DNA of 64,000 bases from Leptoclinus maculatus (lineage: Eukaryota > Chordata > Actinopteri > Perciformes > Stichaeidae), in NCBI GenBank assembly GCA_032191485.1, contig JAVDOI010000008.1:21523049-21587048 (forward strand), written 5' to 3'. Below the pieces are notes generated by a model. The model saw only the letters and a program-made list of their open reading frames with translations, made no database searches and was not told the origin of the DNA. The position numbers and the translations under genes were made by a program. This document shows, in pieces, positions 11,330 through 21,619 of the stretch (positions within the stretch are counted from its first letter, which is position 1; every line of letters begins with the position of its first letter).

Positions 11330-11759
11330 TGTCACAGTCTTGGTTAAGTTTGTTTCCTGTTTTATTTTTAAGTTCCCTGCCTCTTGTGTCCCGTGTTCAC
11401 TTCACTTCCTGCCTTTGTATGTTTTCCCGCCATTGTAATTGTCTGCCCTGATTCGCCCCTGATTGAATCCACCTGTGTCTAATCACCTACAACTCCCCAC
11501 TGTATTTAACCCCTGTGTTCCCCTGTCTCTGTGTTGGTTTGTCTGCTATGTTCCTGTTAATATTACTTGTGCACATGTCCGTTTACCTGGTCCTGTTTTG
11601 TGTCATATTGCCTGTTGGATTTTCATCTACTTAGTTTTGGACTCACCTGCTAAGTAAGTTTTGTTTTGGGGATATTTCTTTATTAAAATTAGCATTTATC
11701 GTCCTTTAGCTCGCCGTGTCTACCTGCCTTTGGGTCCATCCCCACAGCGACTGGGAACA
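11330..11759 (+). mobile_element. Possible solo LTR (gypsy-like)
   Basis: It begins TGTCAC and ends GGAACA. It contains the C/T-rich stretches with 'cacctgtgtct' and 'ctgcctttgggtcc' common in teleost gypsy LTRs. No internal retrotransposon sequence follows and I could not find a matching 5-bp duplication, so this is tentative. Confidence 0.35.
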
Positions 11760-11812
11760 ATACACTTGGCTTACGGGCTCAGTTCGACGATAGAGGCTGT
11801 CCTGCAGGGAGT

Positions 11813-13008
11813 CAGTGGTGGGCCGTCAGGGCCTTCAAGGCCTTCTCTGCTGGCCTAGACAGAATCACAAAGTTATAGCTATTTTATAATTTAATAATGT
11901 TTTATAAATACACTACATGTATTAGAATTTATAAAAATATTTTTCCCATTATCTTATTTTCTCATTGCACAGCTACTGTCTTCCTCAGTTGCTCTGCTTC
12001 CAGTGCAGCTTTTATCCAATCAGATTTCACCTCTGTGTCTCTAGGTAAGAAGAGAGGCCCCAGGCCTGCAGACTCACAAGTGAATCCCTTTGCAGTTTAA
12101 ATGAATGGGGATGATATTGTTGATTGTCATAGTGTTCAACCAATCAGATCTTTAGTTTGACATGTTGGGCGTATTCTTTGACATGTCAGAGCCTTCTAGC
12201 TGACCTAGCCATAAGTGATCGGTCAGTGGGCTAGCCTGACATGTTGGGCGGTGACAATCCCAATATCTGCTGCCTCTGTCGAGCAGACATTTTCAGCCCT
12301 CAAACGCATTAAAACGTATTCAAGAAATACAGCTGGGTAGGCTCGACTGTCTTCACTGGAATCGAGAAGGACTTCTTACTGGAACTAAAACGCACGGATG
12401 TACTGAACAACCGTGAGATTAAACTCTTTATTAACAAAGAAAGGAGGATGGAGTTTATCTTTAAGTGAACAACAGCTCTGGTAAGTTAACTGCTCTTGTT
12501 TTTACATCTGCAGTAGCTTTAATATGCTTGTTTATATATTAATATTTGTACAACTTGTTTTTATGAAGATGGATTTTTGTTTGGTTTTATATGTGATAGG
12601 AACTATTGTTACGTCCAATGTTGCTCTGGGGACATATTTAGCCGGTGCCAGTGTTGCCAACTTGGCGACTTTCTCGCTAAATCTGGTGACTTTCCGAACC
12701 CTCATGGCGACTATTTTTGTCAAAAGCTACTAGTGACAAATCTAGCGACTTTTTCTGGTGTTGTTGGAGACTTTTCTGGTGTTTTGACTCTGACGTGAAA
12801 GCAAGTACCGTTCTGCACTGTCGCGAACGAGCCGCCCCAAAGCACTCACAGCAGAGGTACTCGCGCAGCAGTCCCAGCTGCAGTCAGAGAAGAGAGACGC
12901 ACTCTCGACATATTCATGTATCTGCACTCTGCAGTTAATAACCGTAGCTGTGTTTCAGCTGCAGGACAGCAGTGAAGTCCCAGGTATAAAATGCACAGCC
13001 CGCCACTG
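11813..13008 (+). mobile_element. Non-autonomous hAT copy (ZMYM1-like family)
   Basis: The ends are CAGTGGTGGGCC and GCCCGCCACTG. The interior has a degraded hATC piece (about 12250-12465; SVEQTFSALKRIKT with stops) and a 3' region (12640-12945) that recurs inverted at 29.74-29.94 kb. The flanking octamers (CAGGGAGT and CTGGGCTA) do not match, so this may be a recombined or old insertion. Confidence 0.75.
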
Positions 13009-13099
13009 CTGGGCTAGTTGGACCGACAAGGGGTGCGTGGAATTGGAAAGGCTACAAGATTCTTAGCTGTTTAACTAAAAACAAAGCTCATCTTAAGGC

Positions 13100-13356
13100 A
13101 ACGATTACCAAATTTTGGAGACACAAGGATTGAGCTACAGCTGAACGAACAGAGATTGAGAGAAACGACGATCCACTATGAAAAAAAAATCGGGAGTATG
13201 ATTTTCTTTGAGAAACAGGAGTTACCTTTCAGGGGCCATGACGAGGGCAGAGAATCGGCAAATCGGGGTAATTACCTGGAACTACTCTCATTTTTAGCAG
13301 AATATGATCCAGACTTGCACTACCATCTGTCTACTTCCAAAGACTCTCTGCATTAG
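13100..13356 (+). pseudogene. Internal hAT transposase fragment
   Basis: Residues such as ELQLNEQRLRE, FRGHDEG, ANRGNYLELLSFLAEYD and LHYHLSTSK match the region between the zinc finger and the catalytic core of ZMYM1-like hAT proteins. A frameshift lies near 13120 and the piece ends abruptly at 13356. It lies just outside the terminus of the previous hAT copy, so it is a separate or rearranged relic. Confidence 0.65.
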
Positions 13357-13365
13357 CTTCCATAG

Positions 13366-14269
13366 CTATTAAAAAGCAAGTTCTCTTGGATCTGAAAACA
13401 AGGGATCAGCTTTATGACCGGGTTATTGAAAAATTCATCCAAAAGGACAGGAGATTGGATTTTGACATTTGTATTGCTGGTTTTGTTTCAGTGTTGCATC
13501 TCGTTGAACTGGTTGCATTTTGTTTCCACACATTTGTTGAATGATTGTTGTTCAGAAATAGACTGCCACCGTGACGTCTGATAGTGCATGCGATGCGTGT
13601 GCATAATTAGAACAACGTAATTTCCGAAAATGGAGCAGTAAAATTATATTTTACCTACGGCAGAAAAGCGGCCAGGGACGCCCTTATTTTTCATGAGTCA
13701 TTTTTTTATTTGTGGGGAGGTATAGAAGGTTCCATTCTGAACAAGGCAAGAGTCGTGATGTTTCTCGGGTTGGTGAAAATATTTTCGTGAAAATGATCTG
13801 CTCAACAGTGAACCACAACAACTTGATGTTGGAGTAAATATTGTTTTTAAAAGCTCTGATAGACTGTAAGCTTGTTGGGATTTGCTCCCCTTCCTCTCTT
13901 TTATTCAACACAAGATTGTCTCTGTAGTACTTCTTTGTTTAAAGCGTTGTGTTTCTTTTTTATTTGTTCACATTGACTAGTGGCTGCGAACAGCATTTTT
14001 ACAAGTCCTCTGTACTGAACAAGGAAATTATTTTTTTGAATTTTCTCCGAAAATGACATGTAAGAGCATTTTTTATTTTTATTTTTTTTATTTTGCCAGA
14101 TCCATCTCCACTGTCACAACCTAGTTCAATGAATTGACATTAGCTGTGACATTTTCAGTCACAGCTAACATTGACTTAGGTGACATCAATTGAGGCAACT
14201 TTCTATTAGATTCCCTCAAAACTTTGCCCATTTGTTGTCTTCATTGCCCCACCCCATTCATCCGCATAG
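13366..14269. other. Intergenic, no gene seen
   Basis: The start (about 13380-13450) may still be hAT-derived. The rest is AT-rich with T-runs near 14070-14090. No coding or RNA feature is supported. Confidence 0.4.
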
Positions 14270-14767
14270 CCAACACGTTCTCACTCCCAACAAATACCGA
14301 TGATTGGTCAGTGTCCCTATGCTTCAAACCATGGCGCTTTACATACCCCTCTAGTGTCAATTTTGGATGTGTCGGAGACTACATGTTAGTTTCCATTGAT
14401 TACATAGTGTCTTTTCAAAATAAACTTTGAATTACGTAAAAAAACTGTTTGTTACACAACTGGCGTTAAGTTATGTAACAAAACTATGGTAAAATAAGTC
14501 AAAGTTGACTTTATTTCTCACGGGAAACAGCAGTCCTGTGTTTGTTTAAACCTAACCGTCCACCGCGACCTCCTTTCTCTCTCTTTATACTATGTCCTGT
14601 GCTCTGACGGTCTTATAATGACGCAAATAGGTTTACATTGGAGTTTGTTAATAACCCGGCATGCCCCATACGTACACTAAAGAATACATCAGTACATCGG
14701 AATTTTAGCGCCGAGGGACACTGACCAAGCAGCGATATTTGACGAGTCGGGAATGAGAACAGGTAGC
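14270..14767. mobile_element. Inverted-repeat MITE
   Basis: The left end has 'CGTTCTCACTCCCAAC'. The right end, reverse-complemented, has 'TGTTCTCATTCCCGAC'. The interior carries 'tggtcagtgtccct' on the left and its inverted relative 'agggacactgaccaa' on the right, so the inverted repeat extends inward. No target duplication was resolved. It lies between the two receptor genes. Confidence 0.5.
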
Positions 14768-15218
14768 CATCATGCTCACGCCTACGCATACAGTAGTTGG
14801 CAGAAAGTATGTCAGGGCTCTTACACAACATAATTTAAGATTCACAAAAGATAGTAACAAAAATGATAATATCTTGTCAATAAAGTGTTGATTTAAAAAA
14901 AGATACGGTCAAAGCAGAACAATCAAAGAAATGTCAGCTAAAATGAAAGTCAGGACTCAAACTGGTTTCTGCAACGCACTTTCAAATGGTCTTGGCTGTT
15001 TGTCCAAGTACCAAATACTGTAGCCACTTTGTGCACATTGCGACAACATTAGGAGATAGTACCTACAAATGGTGGGAGCCCCCTTTCCAGTTCATAATGG
15101 ACAGAAGACAAAAATGTGCTTGACTGTACACTGTAGTGGCTGAAAAGTGCAATGAAACAGTTCTCTGCAGTCGGTTCATCCTACAAATCCTGCCATTGGC
15201 CTTCTGAGTCTGTCTCTC
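14768..15218. other. 3' flank of mc5r, no separate gene seen
   Basis: This should contain the 3' untranslated region of mc5r on the minus strand. I could not fix a polyadenylation site. Confidence 0.4.
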
Positions 15219-15789
15219 TCAGTACTTACCCGTCAGAGCGCAGATGTTGGTGCAGGCGTTTCTCAGGCTGTAACAACAGATGATCTCCTTAAAAGTCTTC
15301 CTCATCTCCTGACTCCTGAAGGCATAGATCAGTGGGTCAATCACCGAGTTGCACATGATGAGGATGAGGTACATGTTGAAGTGGGACATGAAGCACACGC
15401 AGTAGAGGTTGCGCGGGCACGAGATCATCAGTATCAGGTGAAGGAAGAAGGGAGCCCAACAGACGATGAAGATCCCCAGCAGGATGGTGAGCGTGATGGC
15501 CCCCTTCATGCTGGCCCGCTGGTGGATGGAGTTGTAGCCGGGCAGGGCGGCGATGCGCTTGACGTGGGAACGCGCCAGCATGAACATGTGGCTGTAGAGG
15601 GAGGCCATGATGAGCAGCATGGCAAAGAACATGGAAACCAGGCAGATGATGACGGGGGTGGTGTCTGAGTAGATGATGAAGACGATCCCGCAGCCCGTGC
15701 AGAAGGTCCAGATTCCCCCGATGATGCAGCCGGCTCTCCTCACTGTCATGATGTTGTGGTACCTCAGTGCATAGAAGATAGTGACATAC
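15219..15789 (-). CDS. mc5r: mc5r coding exon 4 (DRY to stop)
   Basis: The acceptor is CTACAG. The first base G completes the Arg codon of DRY. The exon encodes ICL2 through the C-tail and stops with TGA at 15221-15219. The last codons lie inside a CGGGTAAGTAC stretch that looks like a splice donor. Confidence 0.93.
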
Positions 15790-18338
15790 CTGTAGATAAT
15801 GACATAAATTAATTTCTGAGGTAACCTGTACCCTATGGTTTTCTAGCCAGTTTGCCTAGCCAGTGAACATTTTAAATCATTGGCAGAGACCTTTTAGATG
15901 TCAAGAGGAGTGGAATATATCCCTGTGCAGTCACGGCAGCTTTATGGTTAATCTGTGTCACTTGGTGTTTTGGGCCCTTCAAGTTCTCGGAAACCACAAT
16001 CGGAGGCAATACACATACAGCAGTATGTACCCACTTATTTATTTGAGTTTTAAAGAGATACTTTAGTAATGCAGGATACTTATGAGAGACATTTGGAAAA
16101 TGTAAGGAGCAGAGGTTAAGATATTCTGAATTGTAGTCCCTGGAAGGGGCAAACTCCTAAATAGTGAATCCTACATTTCCCAAAAGAAACCAAGATAACC
16201 CTGACTATGATATCATCAAAGTTATTTTCCAGACTTGACAAAGCTCCTCCAGAGCCACGGAAGACATTTTACAACGGTATTCACAAGCTGAGTAGTACTA
16301 ACCATGATGAGTAAACTAATCTCTAAGACCGCTTTCAGAAAGAAACAGGTTATTATATTGTGTTTCTCATTGGGCAAAGATTAGAGAGGTTGTTGATTTC
16401 CTGTGGAATTTGAGTAAAAGAATTCCTAAAAAAAGCTTGAAAGAAATCCATCCAGCAGTTTGCTAATTACACTGCACAGCCTCTATTGTTAGAAAACCTT
16501 ATGTAAGTTGTCTTGACGTAACATTTTCATAAAACGAACTGAAAGGGAGACTTTGTACCTTGTTTCACGACAAGCAGAGCAATTATGCACACTGACTCTT
16601 TTGAGAGTGTTCTTGTTATACATGGATTTCAATAGATAACAAGAACTAACTTAACTCATTTCTAATTTTACACTTTTGTTACTGTTAACTGCTGTCACCT
16701 CTCCCCGCCCCCCTTCACACACACTACAATGCAGAAAATTGTACTGTGTAAGGTGGATGGTAAAACATAGAAAAGAAGTGTTTCTCATGCTGTACTACAT
16801 ACACACATATACAGTAGATATGCCAATAAGAAAGCTGAATGAAGATGAATCTTCATTTGCTTTCTGTGGGTGTTTTTATAGGAATGTGGATCTTTCAGAC
16901 CAATTTGAGGAGTGCCTCAGGGTGGCATGTTCCACATGTAATCGTAAGTTTGTCATGTAGTGTGGGACTTGCACCGGTCTGGTGTTGGCTCGGTCTCGCC
17001 CTGGCTTTGTCTTGACTTGGTCTCAACCCCTCAAAGTTTTGGTCTACACTCTGGTCTTGGTCAAGACTTTGTCTCGATTTAGGTGGTTTTGTCTACAACA
17101 CCGTCTCCCTCCATCATTACCTGTCCACAGCGATGGCCAGAAGGCTACACATCGACGCCACAACAGAGATGCAGATCATGGAGTCAAACACATTGTCCAT
17201 CTGCCGGATGAAGTGATCCTCCACCACCAGCTGTCTGTTGTTGAGGAGGTAAATGATGATGGTCTCCCAGGCGTTGGACACACTCACCAGCATGTCCGCT
17301 ACTGCTAGACTGCAACAACCAAACAAGTTAGGTTAAGCTCTGATCCTATGCATAGACATTCACAAATATGTACAGGAGCCCGAAGAGTAGCTGTCCCAGC
17401 CCTCCCCTGCATGACGACACATTCATATCACAGTGAAAACCAACAATTTAACTAGAATGCATTCCGGCACAAAATGCGGTGTCAATACAGAGAGCTAAAA
17501 TGCATTTCAAGCAGTGCTATGAATGCAGAAATGTAATATGAATTGCACTTGAATACCAAATGAATTGCACTTCGGAACCGCTGACCTTGCGATTCTCACA
17601 AGGCGTATGGAAATTGATCAATGCTCTAACCCCTCTGCCACTACGCAGTACAGCATACTCGAATGGAGAAGGCATTCATGGTCTTAAGGATTGTATAAAG
17701 GGTAATTTCTGTGTATATAATGTTGTTCTAACAGAGACTGTACGCTGTTTCCCCGACAACAAACCTTGGGTTTGGGTCACCAGGGACATCAAAGTCTTCT
17801 TAAATGAGAAGAAGAGGATCTTCAGAGACAGGGACGGGGATGTTGTTATGGTTATACCAAGGAAGGCCTTTCATTTATACTATGTTCAATTATATGAAAA
17901 CCTTTTCTTTATATTTACTGCCAGGGTCCAGTTCTGACAGTGCTTTTCTACTATGCCCAGCTGTTGCTGTAGTCCTTTTTCAGTAGGAGACTTTAGAACC
18001 ACGTCACCAGCATAAAACAGAGACATCACCTCTCCATCTAGGAGGGAGGGGCCAGGGGCAGCATATTGATCCAACAATGGCAAGTTCATTTATATACCTA
18101 TAAAGTCGGACTTAAATTGCAACCTTGACGAACTGGATAACATTTCGAATTTTTGATGGTTCACAGACTTCGGGACAGTTCGGAACAAACTATTTTTCTA
18201 TTTTTATTTTCTATTTAAACTTTGTAAATGGGTTTAGTGACAGATAATATTATTGTATGCAATATAAGCAATACAAATGTTGATTTTTCTAAAAAGGAAA
18301 CCAATTAGTCGGTCCTAACAAAGTTGCTTATTTATTCT

Positions 18339-18390
<52 letters not shown>

Positions 18391-21158
18391 CTTAAGAAAA
18401 GCTAAGAGAGCTTGTAGTGAATGCAGCGATCTTCCAGCTGGAGATGTGTGAAGCTGAGTTCATTGTCAAGGGTGATTCCAAGATGCTCTCCACCATCTCA
18501 ACTAGCTCACTGTTGATGGAGCTGTGGCAGTGGGTTTATTGCAGGTCATGGTGACATAGAGAAAGATAGCAATGCTCTCTTTCTACAGTAACCCTCTCTT
18601 TCTCTCCTCTGTCACTCCATGTAGAGATACACTCTAGTTGCCTCAGAGAAATCAATCATTAAAAAACATATGAATGGAAGCGTAACCTTTGCTGACCAAA
18701 AAACTCTACAGTGACCTGAATGTCTGCTCTGTCTCCGAACCTGCTGCTTGCGTGTCAGCTGAGACTCTTTAGATTTGGTTTTGAGCAGGTGATTAAATCT
18801 GTCACGTCATGAGGCTCTTTTTATGAGCACCAGTGTCTCTTTGTGTACATGACTCTTCCTAGTGCTTCTTGTTGAAAAAATTTCAGAACTGTTCAAAGAT
18901 AGAGCCCTGCCAGTGAACGTGTCCACTGACTGGTGTTGATGTCAAAACTGAGGTGCAAGTCATGTCTTTTGTCATGAATCCAAATGACAATCACATGTAT
19001 ATAAAAAAGGAAAAGCAACGTGTGTTTTCATTAACTAGAATTATGTATAAACTCTGAGCAGAGATTGTAAGATTGTAAGAATCTCAGAAAGGCCTCAGGC
19101 GGACCACATGGCATTTTATTCTTTCACTTTTAATTTGTAATTTATGACCAGAAATAATTTCTTTCCTCTAGCAACACATACTGTGTGCTATTTGTGTAAG
19201 TGAAATGAATAGGCAGAGATAGACCCTGCATCACAATATTTAAAAAATCTGTTTCTGTCAAACTCCAGATGTGCAAATTATCTTCACTTTTAGAAATAAG
19301 CCCACTTTGACACCTCTGAACTTTACTGTGTAAATTAACTTTTAATTTGTATATGTGATGCTTTCATTCAGTTCTTCTTCAGAAATGTGCATAAAACATA
19401 TGAAAACACAATATAAAATGATGATCAGGGCCTTAAGGTGTCACCTGCATTATTAGTTATCTTGCAGATGTGCCTGAGGCCTTTATTATTTCCCTTTATG
19501 TTTTTCATACATTGGGCATAATCCTAAATGAAGTTGTGGTTTATTATATCGCAGCATTACTACAACTGGAAGTATCACACCAAGTTATAGGATAAACACT
19601 GAAGAATAGCAAAAGTTTGATAAACTACTGCTGCACTGTTCGTAGCTACTACTCTGAAAAATAATGCACTATAATGTGTATACATAACCCACGTAATCAA
19701 TTCATATGTAATCCCTGTAATCGTGAGCCAGAACAGATAGCGTAGCAAAAAGAACCAGAAGACAATGTTGACTTATTTGTCAAGAAACTTCTCTACTAAA
19801 GTGAAGCCACTTCTGTAGTTATTTTAACCCAAACCACGATCTTTTCCTAAACCTAACCAGGTAGTTTTGTTTCCTAAACGCTGCAGGGGTTTATGCAGAT
19901 ACACCGATCGCTTGTGTTGCTGGACATTTGTAGGAAAATGCACGAAAAAAAACTAAATAACTAGTAAGATATTGTACAATCATATGAGGATTAGTTCAAT
20001 CCTGCTGCACTGGTATATTTATGGGAACATGTAACAGCATGGACTCTATTACGATTGTTTTGAGTCTATTACATTATATATTCCATGGTGTGTGTTCAAC
20101 AGCTGAACCGTTTACCTGCAGACGAAGAAGTACATGGGTGAGTGGAGGTTCTTGTTCTTCACTATGGCTGTGATGACCAGGATGTTCTCCAGCAGGGAGA
20201 TGATACCCAGGATCAGAAAGACCTGAGGAGAGCAGAATACTGTGTAAGAGAGAAGAATTGGAAGAGTGAAGATCAGCAGAATAGTAGGGTGGCCTGAAAT
20301 GGAGTATGTTTCCCAACCCGGGCGTTGTTATTGTTTTTTCCTGAAGTATTTTAACACATCAGAACTTTGAAACTATTAAAAAGAATCATTACGAGAGGGC
20401 CAAGTCACTCTTCTGCCAAAAAAGGTTGGGAACCAATGTAGAGTAACACGGTAAGGGTTACCTTGTAGTAATAGTGAATAGGTAATTGGGTGTAGCAGAA
20501 AATAATGTAGTACAGTAGAACACAATAGAGTATTGAAAAACAGAATGATATCTCTTTTTTTCACGCACTGGTCAATGTTGAAATTTTGTGCTAGTTAGCT
20601 TTCATAACATTTATTCTTTCAGACTAGTGGAGAGAAAAAACATCCCAAATACACATTTAGGTGTTTATTTTACTTCTTTGTCTGTTTGTCTGTAGATTTC
20701 TCCCCAAATGCACCAGAAGTTACCTTTAAATAATGCTTGATTTGCATATTTTATTACAACCTATAGAAAACTTGATTGATTCACAGCCTGATTTATACAA
20801 CAAATTTATATAACAATTTAGTTCTATAACATGGCCAAAACATGTCATGTTTCAAGTTTAATTATAATATCTATCGGTTAAAGATTTGACCGTATTCACC
20901 AGTAGTGTCTCTCCTGAATTTACATTAAAAGAAAATGAAACGATACAAAAAAAAAACATTTCGGTGATCAGTACCATGCGTACTGTTTACCTCTATAGCG
21001 ATGTGGACCTGCTCGCATGCTGCAGGTTTGGAAGTGCTGGTCTTGTCTGGATGCAGCGGGGGGGCGAGGGTGTAGTTCTGGTGGTAGTAGGAGTAAGCCA
21101 AGGTGAAGTTACCCAGCAGCAACTCCCCTTGGTAGGAGGACTCATCAGACAGATTCAT
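15219..21158 (-). CDS. mc5r: Melanocortin-5 receptor, four coding exons
   Basis: Class A, Gs-coupled receptor for MSH/ACTH peptides at the plasma membrane. Joining 21158-20991, 20222-20116, 17309-17121 and 15789-15219 gives 344 residues; mammalian MC5R is about 325, and the extra length is mainly in the N-tail. Every junction is GT-AG and keeps frame (phases 0, 2, 2). N-glycosylation sequons are at N2, N17 and N28. The TM2 acidic residue is E107, the TM3 aspartates are D130 and D134, DRY is at 154-156, TM6 has CWAPFF, TM7 has DPLIYAF at 306-312, and a Cys pair at 326-327 may be palmitoylated. The third intron splits the DRY Arg codon exactly as in mc2r. Human MC2R and MC5R are also convergent neighbours, which supports orthology. 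No inactivating change is seen. Confidence 0.95.
17121..17309 (-). CDS. mc5r: mc5r coding exon 3 (TM2-TM3)
   Basis: The acceptor is TTGCAG and the donor is AG|GTAATG. It encodes LAVADMLVSVSNAWETI through the D of DRY, 189 nt, phase 2 at both ends. Confidence 0.93.
17690..18090. mobile_element. Degraded LINE fragments in mc5r intron 2
   Basis: The minus strand of 18089-17886 encodes LFYAGDVVLKSPTEKGLQQQ, a mutated version of the YADD-type reverse-transcriptase motif of Rex/L2-like LINEs. The plus strand of about 17735-17850 encodes a CFPDNKPW...VTRDIKVFLNEKK stretch resembling the linker before the RT domain. The two pieces are in opposite orientation, so they are separate insertions or a rearrangement. 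Confidence 0.55.
18341..18386. repeat. (AT)n microsatellite
   Basis: About 22 TA/AT dinucleotides in mc5r intron 2. Confidence 0.95.
20116..20222 (-). CDS. mc5r: mc5r coding exon 2 (TM1)
   Basis: The acceptor is CCTCAG and the donor is TGCAG|GTAAAC. The 107 nt encode VFLILGIISLLENILVITAI and the HSPMYFFVC end of ICL1/start of TM2. Phase 0 in, phase 2 out. Confidence 0.93.
20991..21158 (-). CDS. mc5r: mc5r coding exon 1 (N-terminal tail)
   Basis: 56 residues with three N-glycosylation sequons. The donor is GAG|GTAAAC. A strong acceptor (long T-run then GCAG, exon edge at 21219) lies just upstream of the ATG on the minus strand, so a 5' non-coding exon probably exists further right. Confidence 0.88.
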
Positions 21159-21180
21159 CCCTGCTGTGGCTCTGTCCAGA

Positions 21181-21207
21181 TCACTGCTGCTCTATTGTGG
21201 ATGCCAT
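21181..21207 (-). promoter_or_regulatory. Short uORF in the mc5r 5' leader
   Basis: An ATG with 8 codons then TGA (MASTIEQQ) sits between the predicted leader acceptor (21219) and the mc5r start (21158). The stop is 22 nt before the receptor ATG. If retained in the mRNA it could dampen translation; this is inference. Confidence 0.4.
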
Positions 21208-21282
21208 CTTTCAAGCAGGCTGCAAAAAAAAAAAACACATGTCAATGTGAGACAGTGTCATATTTTGTTTTGACTGCAGCTC

Positions 21283-21615
21283 AGATAAAATACGGAAGTG
21301 TCTTAAAACTTGCAATATCTCTACTGACAGCAGGAGACGACTCCTCCGGTTGCATAAAGAAGTCAGATTGTACAGACGTTTATGATAAAATGACTCTACT
21401 TCTCTCTTGATTTATTACCTCAGTAAACATTGTAAACATGAGTTTATGGTCTCAGTCGCTAGTTAATCGTCGGTTCTTTGGTTGCAAAAAACAGACAAAC
21501 ATGGCAACGGCCTTAATCTAAGATAGCGAACTCGAGGCTTCAAAACTGCAGTCCACAAACCAATGGGTGACATCACGATGACTACGTCCACTTCTTATAC
21601 ACAGTCTATGCACCA
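21283..21615 (-). repeat. SINE/MITE-like interspersed repeat, copy B
   Basis: The reverse complement aligns by eye with 32376-32830. It ends in 'agaagtggacgtag' and contains 'gtgacatcac' and 'catgtttacaatgtttactg'. It lies just upstream of mc5r exon 1. Confidence 0.65.
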
Positions 21616-21619
21616 CACA

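Noticed and set aside
11805..13016. 8-bp target duplication for the hAT copy at 11813-13008
   Set aside because: The flanking octamers CAGGGAGT and CTGGGCTA agree at only half the positions.
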